This document shows, piece by piece, positions 1-11,968 of a stretch of DNA of 64,000 nt. Position 1 is the stretch's first letter. The number at the start of each line of letters is the position of its first letter. The notes under the pieces are model-generated. The model was not told the origin of the DNA. It made no database searches and worked only from the letters and a program-made list of their open reading frames with translations. The stretch comes from Coenobita brevimanus (Eukaryota; Arthropoda; Malacostraca; Decapoda; Coenobitidae), in assembly GCA_032717465.1 (NCBI GenBank), contig CM064681.1:12856954-12920953 (forward strand), written 5' to 3'. The translations under genes and the position numbers were made by a program.

Positions 1-674
1 AGTTTTCCTCAACCTTCTCTACTTTAACTCACTTTGTCACACCAACTCTTAACATACGCACTCATATTATATCATTTCCCCAACTTTCTCACTCCCAACG
101 ACTTTCTGAAGCTTCCAATAAGTAGACGACTCACTTTCTTCTCTTATTTCATTCTTAGGTGACGACTCCCCCCTCCCTCTCCCATGCTTCAATTTACACT
201 TATAGTTACTCTCTTTTCTTCACTCAGTCATTCTTTCAATTATTCCTTCACTTTTACACCATCCTTCAGTCACTCATTCACTTTTTCAATATGTAAACAC
301 ACTTCAGTATAACAGTTTTTGATTACTCCTAGAAAGCATGCATTCTTTCGTACCAAGTTCACAATTGGCACTTTTTTTTTTTTATCTTTCAGGTCACGGC
401 TACGATGAATGAAAAAAAAAAAAATCATTCACTCACTCATTTCCTGTCACAAGCACACACAACTCACCTATATTAATCCTCACTCAATCTCACACTCAGT
501 ACTCCCCCCCCCTCTCTTTCTCTCATCGTATTCCTTTCCTCAGTCCCACTTTCTGAATGCTTTTCTTGGCTCCCACGCTCTCACTCTTGCTAGTATTTCT
601 TACTCAGTTTCTTGTCTATCTATCTATCTATCTAATCCTATAATTTCACTGTCATTCGTCAATAAAGTAGCGGG

Positions 675-679
<5 letters not shown>
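1..679. other. Pyrimidine-rich low-complexity stretch, no gene seen
   Basis: The stretch is CT-rich on the + strand with many TCACTCAT-like and TTCATTC-like short words and a TCTA run near 615-632. The open frames here are low-complexity readings (Ser/Leu/Ile-rich) with no recognisable domain. I see no gene, RNA gene or transposon end. Confidence 0.6.

Positions 680-733
<54 letters not shown>
680..733. repeat. (GA)n microsatellite
   Basis: This is an uninterrupted GA dinucleotide run of about 27 units. The small frame reading through it on the - strand is an artefact of the repeat. Confidence 0.95.
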
Positions 734-736
<3 letters not shown>

Positions 737-1781
737 TACTGGCAAGAAAAGGTGACAAGAAATACCTTGCATTATATAAAAACACCCACTGACAAATTAC
801 ATGCATATTAGAAAGATGAACATATAGAATTCGTACTAAATCAGACTCTGTTCTGAGGGAATTGCTGACTGAAAAAAGTTTATATCTGACCGTTTCTACT
901 ATTATCTACTGCGTTTTTGAAACTCTCAGTGGAAAGAACAACAGCTACACCTACATCCATTGTTAACTAATTCTATTTATCAAATATTCTGTTTCCAGAC
1001 AAATTCCTTGCTAATCCCCTCCCCCCTCCCCCCCCAAAAAAAAAATTCCTTTCTATTCTGAAACCATTTTTTCAAGCTCTCTCCTCTTTGATCACTTTGA
1101 AGCCACTACTATACTCATTTCGCCTTTATCTGGTCCAGATATCCGATATTTAGCAGCTTATTTCGCATGGCTGAATGGTAAAATAATACAATAATATGAC
1201 TCTCCATCCTTAACATGGCACTTCTTGGTGTATAACACCGTGTCTAACTGTTAATCTTTTCTTACACCTCAGCATTCAAAATGGAAACATGGCAATGCTA
1301 AGTCAAGTTAATGTGGAAAAAAGCACAATATTTGCATTATTTGACTGTTTCATCTACCTTAGCTAAACCAGAGCTTACACATCTCCCTTCTAGCTAGCGC
1401 ACACCCAGCACTTATATGGCTGTCTTCCTACTCACAGTGTTCAGCAAAGCGACATAACAGATACCAATGTTCCCTCAGCAACGACAGGGAGAGAGAACAT
1501 GGGGCCATAACACCATTTAATAATTTTCCCGACACTCCTGCACCTACAGCAAACATGACAGGAGGGGGGTGTGATGAGGGGATGTGGGTGGGTGAGGGGT
1601 GGGAATGTTGGAATTAATTAAACAAGGTGAAGGGTTGGGATGGGGGCGAAGGATTAGCTGGCTTTGAGGATAAAATGCCATAGTTTTTGTGTGAAGTTGG
1701 AATGAGGGACACTGCGTTAATGGATGCTAATACTGATTAAGCAGCCATGGTATACTGATACGGTCACAGATAGATAGGTAG

Positions 1782-1782
<1 letters not shown>
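734..1782. other. Unassigned AT-rich sequence
   Basis: No open frame with a recognisable domain and no terminal repeats were found. There are homopolymer C and A runs near 1018-1046 and a G-rich tract near 1560-1660. Confidence 0.5.
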
Positions 1783-1816
<34 letters not shown>

Positions 1817-1840
1817 CAATATTCTATCTATCTATCTATT
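1783..1840. repeat. (ATT)n plus (TCTA)n microsatellites
   Basis: An ATT trinucleotide run of about 11 units is followed by a short TCTA tetranucleotide run. The TCTA run abuts a SINE/LINE-type 3' end. On the - strand it therefore reads as the TAGA tail of the inserted element. Confidence 0.8.
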
Positions 1841-1951
1841 TCCAGACGCCACAATCCTGTAAGGGGTGGTCATTGACTTCGAGTTATTTGTTTTACGGGA
1901 AGGGGCACTAACCCTCCACCAACCCACTTGCTGACACGTAGGGAGCACGTA
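1841..1951 (-). mobile_element. SINE-like fragment with TAGA tail
   Basis: Read on the - strand, this segment matches the body and tail of the 5S-derived SINE at 28512-28700. Both share a block with GGTTGGTGGAGG, GTTAGTGCCCC and GTAAAACAA, then a CCACCCC block, then GGCGTCTGG and a tetranucleotide tail (TAGA here, GAAT there). The 5S-like head is not recognisable in this copy, because the sequence upstream of about 1951 is unrelated. It may be a 5'-truncated copy or a relative with another head. The tail also matches the end of the LINE at 52190-55289. Confidence 0.7.
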
Positions 1952-1987
1952 TGGTTTGGTTGTATGGTTACCACCACCCAGCGTTGT

Positions 1988-2018
1988 AAATGGTTTCTTG
2001 GCTTACAGGAAACCATTT
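1988..2018. repeat. Short perfect inverted repeat
   Basis: Arms AAATGGTTTC (1988-1997) and GAAACCATTT (2009-2018) form a 10-bp perfect stem with an 11-nt loop. It lies just upstream, in element orientation, of the SINE-like fragment. No function is assigned. Confidence 0.6.
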
Positions 2019-2196
2019 GGCTTTTCACTCAATATAAAGCCACCTGTAAAGGAAAGAAAAGCAATAAGAAGTGACAGGAAAGATGGGAGAAATAGGAAGA
2101 GAGGAGGGCAGGCACAGAAAAAAAAATGATAAAGGCTAAGGAAGAAGTAGGCAGCACTACATCAAGTGAGTGGATGATGGTGGCCAGCACCCACCA

Positions 2197-2214
2197 CGAT
2201 TATTATTATTGTTA

Positions 2215-2249
<35 letters not shown>

Positions 2250-2460
2250 GCCATTGAACTTCAGCTACTACTACTACTACAGATTTTACTGCTGTCCTTA
2301 CTACTAATGCGATTATTACTACTACTACTATTACCACCACCACAACCACCATCACCATCACTACCACCACCACCGCTACCATCACTACCACAACAACAGC
2401 AACAGTTTCTACTACTACTGCTACTACTACTACTGCTGCTGCTGCTGTCGTGCTAATATT
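2197..2460. repeat. Compound trinucleotide repeat (TTA, ACT, ACC)
   Basis: TTA units are followed by ACT/ACC/ATC-type imperfect triplets. A valine-rich open frame on the - strand is produced purely by these triplets and is not a gene. Confidence 0.9.
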
Positions 2461-3039
2461 ACTACTACTAGTTCCCCCATCATCACCTCTCCTCTCCCTC
2501 ACATTTCATCCTACCGTTTCCTTCACAAAAGAAAAGTGGCGAGGCCGATCCCTTACTGCATTTCTTTCTTACTGCACTAGTCCATGTAATTCCAGACTTA
2601 ATACTGACTGCATCCTTCCTCATCTGTCTATCTGTCTATCTTTTTATCTGTCTATCTATATCTTAATCTGTTTATCTATTGTTTCTAACTATATCTTCTC
2701 GTCTCGCTCGCTCTCAACCAGATTATTACTGGCTGATTTTAAGTCTCTTGCTTACCTACTCCCACCATCTCATTCCTACTTTTATTACTAGAACCAGAAG
2801 TTCTAGGAATATGATGCAGTTGAATGTGAGAAGTATTATTTCAAGTGACACGAATTAATTACTTATGTAACTGCCTAACATCCCGACATAATTATGGTGA
2901 AAGAATCATGGTTAATCCCTCGTGACAAGTAACGTACTTAATTATTGCTACAAAAATGTAAAATATTGAAAAAATCAAGACTGTATAAAAACAGCAGAGA
3001 GTTCTAATATATAATAATTACCACATTATATGTAAAACA
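2461..3039. other. Unassigned sequence with TCTG/TCTA repeats
   Basis: It holds an imperfect TCTG/TCTA tract around 2622-2690 and otherwise unremarkable AT-rich DNA. I see no gene. Confidence 0.5.
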
Positions 3040-3615
3040 GACAAGTAAACTGGATGTTGAAACATAGGCTACGGTTTTTGCTCGTCAAGATTTTCATGGA
3101 GAGTAACAAACTCATTCTTTTCTGGCCATTATACAGACCGCCCAAGATAAATATGGAAAACGATAATCTACTGTACAACGAAATAAAATCAGTCATAGAA
3201 AACAAGGACGGCATTTTATTAGGGGACTTAACAATCCAAGTATCGACTAGGTAAATTAGTGTGCAGATAATGAATGGAACACGTTGTTAGACCCGGCGGA
3301 CGATGCAGTTTTAAGTAAAGCAGTGAATACACCGATGCATGACAATGATAGACTCGACTCTGCCTTGGCAACAGACAGTTATCTGATAAGTATATGTGAT
3401 GATGGTGAGAGTTTTAGTAACGGCCATCATATAATAAGACTTGAAGTTATTATAAGCTGGAAGTCCAGTATAAATAACCTCTTATTTCCTAACCTGAAAA
3501 AAAAAAGAAGCTAACTTCGATAACATAAGAAACGACAACTGGATTAAATTACTGCAGGTGAATAATGTTGAATACATAATAGAAATATTCACTTATCAAC
3601 TGATGTTTATCGAAC

Positions 3616-3616
<1 letters not shown>

Positions 3617-3694
<78 letters not shown>
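3617..3694. repeat. (TA)n microsatellite
   Basis: About 39 TA units lie inside the decayed LINE, directly against the TTAA of the neighbouring MITE. Confidence 0.95.
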
Positions 3695-3698
<4 letters not shown>

Positions 3699-3879
3699 CC
3701 CATTGGGTCCCAAGGGTGCTGGGCGAGGCATGGCACTGGGTGGGTACTAAGCGTACCGCCCTCCGCCTATCGGCTCATAGTCGCGAAGCTCATAGGTCCC
3801 TACCCAGGGGTTCCCTACTTTATAAAGACTTGAAAAATCCCAGTTCTGTCCAATATTCCGGATACTGGGCTCCAATAGG
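3699..3879. mobile_element. 181-bp piggyBac-type MITE with TTAA flanks
   Basis: TTAA occurs at 3695-3698 and again at 3880-3883. Between them the ends are inverted repeats: CCCATTGGGTCCCA on the left and, on the opposite strand, CCTATTGGAGCCCA on the right (three mismatches in 14). TTAA duplication and ends starting CCY are hallmarks of piggyBac-superfamily elements. There is no coding capacity, so it would be non-autonomous. The left TTAA overlaps the end of a TA run, so the left boundary could be partly fortuitous. Confidence 0.7.
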
Positions 3880-3908
3880 TTAAAGAGACTGATAGGTTTG
3901 CCAGACAT

Positions 3909-3910
<2 letters not shown>

Positions 3911-3996
<86 letters not shown>

Positions 3997-3998
3997 GA

Positions 3999-4058
<60 letters not shown>
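3911..4058. repeat. (AT)n microsatellite, two blocks
   Basis: Two AT blocks are separated by AACCGAGA, and the second block is followed by the same AACCGAGA word. This implies an internal duplication of the repeat with its flank. Ile/Tyr-rich frames across it are artefacts. Confidence 0.9.
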
Positions 4059-4063
<5 letters not shown>

Positions 4064-5349
4064 GAGAAACACTTGAAGAAATAATCACATTAGTAAACCA
4101 GCTTGGATCTCGATGAGTATGACGAAATCATCTGTGGCAAGAGAGAAGATTAAAAGAAAAAAAAAAAGCGTTCAGGAAATCATGATGACAGTAGGCCTAC
4201 CGAATATTTGAATTACAGTGGCAATGTATGACAATTATCTGGAAAGCTAAACAAGACTTCGAGACAAAATTTCTCGTGAAACAAGTCAAGTCCCCAAAGA
4301 TTTTTCATCACGGATGGAGAAATAAAAAGGTAAAAGGTAGCACAGGCTCTCTATTAAACCGGAAAGATAACCTTGTTGGTGACAATCAAATAATTGCGGC
4401 AATACTAAGGACTCCATTTACAAGGCTTTCAAATAAGAAAATAGCATACACATTTCCATCTCCGAGGCTGTTTTCTTAGGACCAGAAAAAGATAAATTAT
4501 AATTCAATGAAGTGACAGAATATGAGGTAATAAATTCTTCAGAAAAATGACCCGAATAAGTCAAAGGGACCAAATCAGATATCGCCTCCTGTACTTCCTG
4601 AATTCTAAACAGTAAACAATTGGCTTTTCCTTAACTAAAATACTCAACTAATCTTTAACCTAACGTAGAGTACTCGATAATATATAACTTGCCCCTTAAA
4701 AAGTGTGTGTGTGTGTGGGGGGGGGGGAAACGTGCCACAAAATACCAGCCAATTAGACCAACACCAATACTAAGCTAAATGTTGAAAAAAAAAAAAAAAA
4801 GTCTTATTCTTTCACAAGGATAACAGAAAATCAGCATGAGTTCCTTAATAGTAGATCGTACATTACAAATTTGCTTGAACGTTAAAACATATTTGTTTGG
4901 TAAATGAAATTAAAAAAATACGGTGGGATGTCATCTATAAAGATTTCCAGAAAGCGTTTATTGAGGTCTCCAATCAAAGACTAAAAAAAAAATAAATAAA
5001 TAAAAAAAGAAGGTAACGGCCTCTCCAGCAAGTTACGTTCATGAACTGGTGTCTGGGTAACGAATCTCAATCAAAGTGCTGTGATAGCTTGCGAAACATC
5101 ATACTGGCTAAAAGCAACTAGCAGAGTACCTCAAGGATCAGGTTTAAGACTAATTCTTTTCACTATTTATATGAATGAACTAGAAAATGGACTCGTTTCT
5201 AAGGCTGTGAAATTTGCAGATGACGCAAAGATGGGAAACAGCGTTACGAAGGCGGACTATGAATATATGCAAAACGATCTAGATAATTTGTTTATCCTGG
5301 CGAAAACATCGGATGAAAGTTAGTGCAGACAACGTTACGGTCATAACGT

Positions 5350-5351
<2 letters not shown>

Positions 5352-5434
<83 letters not shown>
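5352..5434. repeat. (GA)n microsatellite
   Basis: This is a GA run of about 41 units, immediately downstream of the decayed CR1/Jockey-like LINE. Confidence 0.95.
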
Positions 5435-5435
<1 letters not shown>

Positions 5436-5509
5436 GTGACACAATTAATCTCGAAAATTTTTCTAGTATGAAATCTGGACAGGACTAACTCTCGCTTGAT
5501 GATGCTAGT

Positions 5510-7632
5510 GAGAGTCGTGCCTTAGATTTATGTACCGTGCTGTAAGGGCCTGCACGTGCGAGTGGGAACGTAGATGCAACATTGAACCTGACGCTCACGT
5601 GGAGAGGTGGGAGCGCTTTTTAGGGAGCATCGATGAAGCTCTAGTGTGGTGTGCTATTAACTGGCATGGGAAGGTGAGCCAATACCTTTTCTAAACCCAC
5701 TAATTATGATTTTACAGTATACTTTGAACAATTTTGAATTCTCATGGTGTAGAAAGTGCATGCAGGTGCATTGCGTAATAATATTTACAGTATATGCCAG
5801 TTTTAGTTGAACCAATAACCCCGCATGAGGTGTCGGACCAGATAAGCAGGCTGAAGAGCACGAAAGCCTGTGGACCTGATGGTACACCATCCGCAGTTTA
5901 AGGTGTTACCTGCTCCTTGAATACTGGACATCATTGCATTGTTGAACTGTACTTTTACATGACATGTATACCCTTCTAGTTGGACAACAGCAAAGTTATT
6001 TACCACATATTAATATGGCTCTAGAGTTCTAGTAACTAACTATGGAGGGATAAGTGTTATGAACAGTGTAGCCAAGATATATGATTTTGTGTACCAGACT
6101 GGGCAAGTGGTTCCACCTATTCCGTGAATTGCCTGGCAGTCAGGAAGATAATGGGTGCCGGGAGCTTGTAGTAACTTCAAGACTGCTAACTGAGCTGGCC
6201 ATGAGGAAGCAATTTAGTTATTCATGACATCATGGACTTCTCGCAGGCATATGATTAAGTCAAAGGAGATGTTATTTAATTGCATTAAAACATTTTGGCT
6301 GTCGAATGACTATGCTGCTTGCACTTGAGGCCAAGTATAGAGTAACGATCTGTATAGTTGACTGGCATGGTTGCATGTTCTTGTTCTCATGGATGACTCC
6401 GTGATGCAAGCTACATGTAGGTGCTCCATGCTTAACAAATTTAGAATCCTTAATCAGTTTTCTGCTACACATGAAATGGTCATCAATTTGCGTTAAAAAT
6501 TTTTTGTAACTGGTAACGAATTAGATAAAGAACCAATGGTGGACGACAGCATAACAGCTGAACATTGCCAGTAAGTATACTCGTACATACTCGTACTTCC
6601 ATGGGTAGTCCGTTCAAGGCCGAGGAATCTCCTTCCACAGCAATTAAATCTCATGTACAAAGAAAAAAAGCAATTCCCTAAAGATTATTTCTTTTCTTAA
6701 CGAGAGTAATGATGTGTCCCATTTTATATAAAGAAGAAGGTGTTAGATGCGGCATTAATTACTGTCAGTTTATACGGCTGTCAGTCATGGATTAATGATA
6801 ACAAAGGCATGTTAATAAACTCCATTGGTGCATTAAGCAATTGCTAAAGATACAGAGTTGGGATATCCTCTCCTACCTACTTGAATCATAAGTAAGCAAC
6901 ACAAATTTTATTTATTTAGAGAAGGAGGAGAGCTATAGAGGATGACTCACTAGTCCATGTAATTCGTACAACACTTGGATATGACTGGCACGCGTCAGGT
7001 ACAGGATTTATTATATCATGATGCCGATGATGTACAAATTGCCACAGATGATTCAAAACATAAGTTATCGGCTGCTGAATGAGCTGAAGTGCAGCTGTAT
7101 AGTACTATAAACCCAAACTTTGCATCACATGAGATATATAAGATGAAAGTTGAAGTTAATGAAAGAGGACGTGTGTCGTGGACTCGATTACTCGTACGTG
7201 TGCGTCCACTCCCTTTCTCGGAAGAAGGGCAATGGAACAGACGTGGAAGAGGCCGTCTGCCAATGGGAAGAACTCAACAAGCCACCCACCTCAGTTTTAT
7301 AAATGTACTCGATTTTGTTCACCCTACTGTTTTCTGCTCTTGACCCTTCCCCTAAAGTATAATGCTGTTAGTCATTAGGTAACATCTGTGTTTTTACGGG
7401 ATTCTTCGGACGCCTGTGAATACTGATTCCCTTATCATCAAGTCGGGGACATGATTAGGAGTCAGAGTGTGTTCGATTTAAGTTACTAAATTAGCAATGT
7501 ATACATCTTGTGTGAAACTGCATCAAACAGCTGGTCCACTACCATGTAGTGGTGTATGATATGTAGGAGGACTACTGGGCCTTCAGAGCAGGCTGTGCGG
7601 CCTATGCCCAGAGTCGAGCACATTAAAAAAAA
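5510..7632 (+). pseudogene. Decayed LINE (RT to C-terminal domain) with poly(A)
   Basis: The + strand carries remnants of a second LINE. At about 5810-5900 is the RT lead-in (VSDQISRLKST, then ACGPDGTPSAV and a stop). At 6225-6255 is the first catalytic block (MDFSQAYD). At 6380-6550 are MDDSVMQAT (a degraded F-x-DD block), RILNQFSATH and FFVTGNELDKEP. At 6735-6800 is KKKVLDAALITVSLYGC, at 6930-6990 VIRTTLGYD, and at 7165-7260 RVSWTRLLV and WNRRGRGRLP in shifted frames. Many stops and shifts are present. The sequence to the A-run at about 7632 may be its 3' UTR. The clade is not determined. Confidence 0.7.
7543..7632 (+). mobile_element. 3' tail shared with the tRNA-derived SINE
   Basis: About 90 bp, beginning at CATGTAG and containing GTAGGAGGACTACTGGGCCT and GCCTATGCCCAGAGTCG, then an A-run, match the 3' end of the SINE at 29182-29537 on the same strand. 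The match stops upstream of CATGTAG. It is either a 5'-truncated SINE or the 3' end of the LINE remnant just upstream, from which the SINE borrowed its tail. Confidence 0.75.
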
Positions 7633-7670
7633 AAATTATATTTACACACCGAGACTGGGAATATAAGATC

Positions 7671-7671
<1 letters not shown>

Positions 7672-7701
<30 letters not shown>
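7672..7701. repeat. (GA)n microsatellite
   Basis: Short GA run of about 15 units between the poly(A)-tailed element and the Tc1 remnant. Confidence 0.9.
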
Positions 7702-7702
<1 letters not shown>

Positions 7703-7759
7703 AGTGGGCACGTCATGTGTTGTGACGACAGTTCATCCCAGTGTGCTAAAGTAAGTGGT

Positions 7760-8240
7760 GCTAGAGGAAGGCGTCCAAGGTGCCAACTGGTACGACCATC
7801 GGTACACTAAGAAAACTATGAAACACCTAAATCATTTTATGAGTTAGGGATATTTTAGTGGCGTTTTGGGGAGAATAGATTGCATTTCCTCTCTCAGAAT
7901 GTTGCAATGAATAGTGACTGGTATTTGCAGGTGTTAGAACAGAATTTGCATGCAGTTTATGACGTTCATGTTGTCACATCTTTATACAAGATGGTACATC
8001 GTGTCATTGATCTAAAATGAGCTGTAGTACTTAAGTGATAACAATATTAACGATATGTAATGACCAGAGAACAGCCAAGATCTGATTCTAATTGAAAATG
8101 CTTGGTCGTACAGGATACATCATTTGTGTCCCACGTAAGCTGTCAAGAAGAAATGGATGCAAGACTAAAGTGTGAAATACTTTCAGTCAGTCCAATTTCA
8201 CCCCAAATGGTGTTGCACAAAAAACTATGGATTATCAAAA
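7760..8240 (+). pseudogene. Tc1/mariner-type transposase remnant
   Basis: The + strand translation, with several shifts and stops, reads FGENRLHFLSQNVAMNSDW, then WYLQVLEQNL, then YDVHVVTSLYKM, and later NPIENAW-like remains and VSCQEEMDARLKCE. These correspond to the C-terminal half of Tc1-type DD34E transposases: the region before and after the second Asp, the inserted DGAP-like block, and the NPIENxW block carrying the catalytic Glu. The catalytic residues are not all preserved. Terminal repeats could not be identified, so the extent is approximate. Confidence 0.65.
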
Positions 8241-8344
8241 GTTAACTGACGTGTTAATAGTAATTAAATCTTGGATATTTAAAAAACAATAGTAACTGTA
8301 TATCACAAAAAATAGGGAGTATTGAAAAACTATCGCAGTCGGTT

Positions 8345-9245
8345 TACTTCCGAGATGGAACACATCCTATCAAGATTTTTCTTTCTCTGAAATCTCTATT
8401 CTGGATAATTTCAGTGTTCATCAATACGTTTGGCTCTTCTCTCCATTCACTGATCCATCTGTTGAACAAACTTATATCATTTCTATTTTTAATGACCAAG
8501 AGAAGTTTGTACTGCACCCTTCTCTTATTCCTGCCCGCCTTGGAGAGAGTTCCAACATACTTCACCTCTTTCTTATAACTAATCCTTCTCCTTACCCTGT
8601 TAATCTTTTCACTCCGTCGGGGTCACCTGTCACAACCTTATCACCTTAATCTGTTCTAATGCGCAAGTAAAGCCCGCGGACTCTACCAAGAAGCGGTGGC
8701 TGTGGCACTTTGGAGCTGCTGAATGGGAGGCCCTCAACCAGTACTTGTTTTATTTTCTCTGGAATGATTATTGCCTCTATGACCGACAACCATCTGAGTG
8801 TGCCTGGTGCATTAGAGAGGTTATTCTATTCTCTTGGGCATTGGAACATACATTCCCCTCTCATATCCTGTGACTATTTAAGAAATGGCTTTATCACACT
8901 TGTTCATTTGCTGTCCATAACAAGGAGAAGGTCCACTAAAGGTACCAGTGTCAACAAACCACTGAATCTCATTTCTATTGCCTCTCTGCTCGCAACCATG
9001 CCAAGTCTGTTCCCCGCTCTGATGAGAAAAATTTCGATCATACCAAATGCTCTGAACTCCTCGAATCAGATTCATCCTGCTCCTACTGGCACATTGCCAA
9101 AAACCTTTTTAACAACTGTATCTCATCCTCCTTCATTTCTGCTCTATTCGTTCTGTACTTGTGTCATATCCTGAAGAAGCAGAACTCTGATTAGACTTTT
9201 TCCTTCAATTCCACCTTGGACGATTCTGGTGCTGTTCTTCCATCT
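8345..9245 (+). pseudogene. Decayed Jockey-like LINE (endonuclease C-terminus and linker)
   Basis: On the + strand, 8390-8640 reads as an endonuclease end: a degraded GDF(N)VHH block, WLSSPFTDPS, PSLIPARLGES, ILHLFLITNPSPY and SPSGSPVTTL. From about 8715 the linker follows (AEWEALNQYLFYF, WNDYCL, then SARNHAKSV and YWHIAKNLFNN around 8990-9120, then FNSTLDDSG near 9205). RT is absent. The closest relatives within the window are the - strand LINEs at 43540-44970 and 61140-64000, which show the same block order. A 154-residue open frame at 8710-9174 is out of frame with these blocks and is a shadow. Confidence 0.7.
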
Positions 9246-9949
<704 letters not shown>

Positions 9950-10233
9950 AGGTAAGTATTGGTAACTATAATGATATTTCTATGAGGAATATGTAACAAC
10001 TGAATGCACCACCGAAAACACAATAGTAACCTAGGATGGCACTGTTTGAGAGTGATCATACAATCATTTCTCTTATTAAATTTTTGTCTTTTACTAGTTT
10101 TCATGTTCTTGACTCACTGTGTAGTAACTATACTGATCTTATTACATTTTGCTTCATTTAGCACAACTTTCAATTTTCCACAGTGATTTTTCCTTCAGTA
10201 TGATCTTCACGTCTTCACCGATCATAATGAGTG

Positions 10234-11947
10234 TCACTTAGAACTACCAGTTTCCAGGTCTCGTGGCTGTCGCACTAATTTTGCTGCAACACGGATCTCG
10301 TGCAGTCTTTTGTCCATTCTCTTGACACAACAGTATAGGATACACATAGTAACGAAAAATCCAATAAGACAAAGTGCCACTGGAGGACATAAAAATACTG
10401 GATGTACCAAGGAACGGTTAAAGGCTGAAGAAAACTGGTTCATAACAAAATCAGATTGATTGAGAAAGTCCAACATACGTAGGTTGTCTAATGCGATGGA
10501 AAGATTGTCTGTTGGCAGATGAAAGGTAATATTAATGGGTTTGAGGATGTCATATTTGTGGGAGCGAAGTGCGAAGTGATAATGTGTAGCATGGGCAATT
10601 ACCGATTCGGATTTTACTGTACAGTAATCAGTGGCGTTATACAAACCAGTTGCAGATACCGAGCAAACAGGAGTTCCAGGACAAATAAGACTGACAAGAG
10701 TTGAGACACTAAAGGAGAAATAACGGATGTGATTCAGACGAGCATGGTGCACTTGGAGCCTGGTGGCCGGAACAAAGGTACAGACAGGTTGTACTGAAAA
10801 GTTACGACTAAGGCAGATTGGCAATGAGCAATGCTGCCCGGAAAGATTATTAAGAGATATGCAGCACAAACTCGAGAGTTTGGTGTAAGAAAAGCACATT
10901 TGTCGAGATCACTTGAGGAAGTGAAGGCAATAAATGGGAGGGCAAATGATGGGAGGGAAGGAAGCACTCCGAAGAGAGAGGCTTGTACTGAGGAATTATT
11001 GTACCAGAATGGAAAGGGAATGATGTGAAAGAGGTCGAGTGTGATAAAACAACGATGAGGGATATGAACAATTATATCTTTAGTAAGGAATGTAGCCTCT
11101 AGTATTGGGTAGTAGTGTTTTAAGGAAGAAAATGAAATCACTGGAGACAAGTCGAAGGTGGAGTGAGCCCATTCCAATGTGAAGCGAAGGTCAGAGATCG
11201 GTACTAAATCCAGGGTGACAGGACCATCCATAGCACTAACTAGATACGAATTAAGCTAGAAACTTGGGAGACAAGAGAGTCCAGAGAAACTTGCAAGTTA
11301 TCTACATGTAGTTTTACATATAAAAGTTCTGATACAATATTTACTTTTGATACTTCGTGCTTTAGAATTCCGGTAAAAGTATTTAACAAGTCTGTAACAT
11401 CATTTGAATGGTGTGTGATCTTTTGTAGCATAGAATGTTGAACACTTATTACTTTGTCCTGAGACTCTAGGGCATTTGCTAAGTGAACTAAGTGTTCCTT
11501 AAATCCAGAAAGGTCAAGGGTAGTTGCTACACCAAATAATCCACTTAGAATTTCTCCTCCAAGATCAAAGAGTCCACGTTTCACTCGTGAATGGACCACA
11601 GGTGTTTGGTTAGGGAAGGAATCTTGGAGATGAAGGAACTGGTAACGAACATAATCCAGTTTCCAGCATATGGGTAGGGAGAGTGGGTACCAAAACGTAT
11701 CTCTAGGATGTTTGTCCTAAATACCTGAAAGGAGTCCCTGTAGATCCTCTAGCTGACGTGCAAAATCAGGCAGGGTGACGGCCACGGCGGCCAGCAGCTC
11801 TAGGTCGTAGTGCAAGGGGACTACATCCTTCACCACCATTACCTCGCCTCCTGTGCCAACCAAGGCCCCGGGCTGTACTACACCATCGTCCTCACCCGAT
11901 CCAGATCCGACCAGAGTCATCACGGCCAGCACGTAGACCCACAACAT
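10234..11947 (-). pseudogene. env: Errantivirus-type envelope fusion protein gene, broken
   Basis: The gene reads on the - strand in several frames. It starts at 11947 with a hydrophobic signal-like segment (MLWVYVLAVMTLVG). A basic furin-type site RVKR lies near 11587-11576, directly followed by GLFDLGG and a hydrophobic Gly-rich fusion-peptide-like stretch, then a heptad-like helical region to about 11240. The Cys-containing ectodomain covers 11231-10400, with NAT and NIT glycosylation-type sites. A membrane anchor (CLIGFFVTMCILYCC) lies near 10370-10310 with a basic tail. This architecture is known for baculovirus F-like/Gypsy Env proteins, which mediate membrane fusion. Frame changes near 11715-11600, 11235 and 10800 break it. 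Confidence 0.75.
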
Positions 11948-11968
11948 CTTTCCTATAAAATAAGTTGA
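11948..11968 (-). promoter_or_regulatory. Candidate splice acceptor before env
   Basis: Just upstream of the env start, the - strand reads a T-rich CTTATTTTATAG followed by GAAAG and the ATG. This looks like a 3' splice site. Errantivirus env is normally expressed from a spliced RNA, so the position is what one would expect. The donor is not identified. Confidence 0.45.

Larger units (their letters stand above)
3040..5325 (+). pseudogene. Decayed CR1/Jockey-like LINE (endonuclease to RT)
   Basis: The + strand translation shows scattered blocks of one non-LTR retrotransposon. Near 3115-3240 is the end of an apurinic-like endonuclease (YRPP, then GDLTI where GDFNI is usual). At 3340-3450 is the endonuclease C-terminal part (LATDSYLIS, then a degraded SDHHIIR). 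At 4230-4480 is the linker before RT (KKVKGSTGSL, NLVGDNQII). At 5081-5323 are RT motifs VPQGSGL, LFTIYMNEL and the catalytic FADDAK. Stops and frameshifts separate the blocks, and a long (TA)n run plus a small piggyBac MITE interrupt it. It cannot encode a working protein. Family placement is from motif style only, without phylogeny. Confidence 0.75.

Noticed and set aside
2245..2502. Valine-rich - strand open frame
   Set aside because: It comes from the ACT/ACC trinucleotide tract only.
3747..4088. Ile/Tyr-rich open frame
   Set aside because: It is a translation of (AT)n microsatellite, as are frames at 3549-3731, 51994-52209 and 60938-61292.
8710..9174. 154-residue + strand open frame
   Set aside because: It is out of frame with the LINE linker blocks that explain the sequence.
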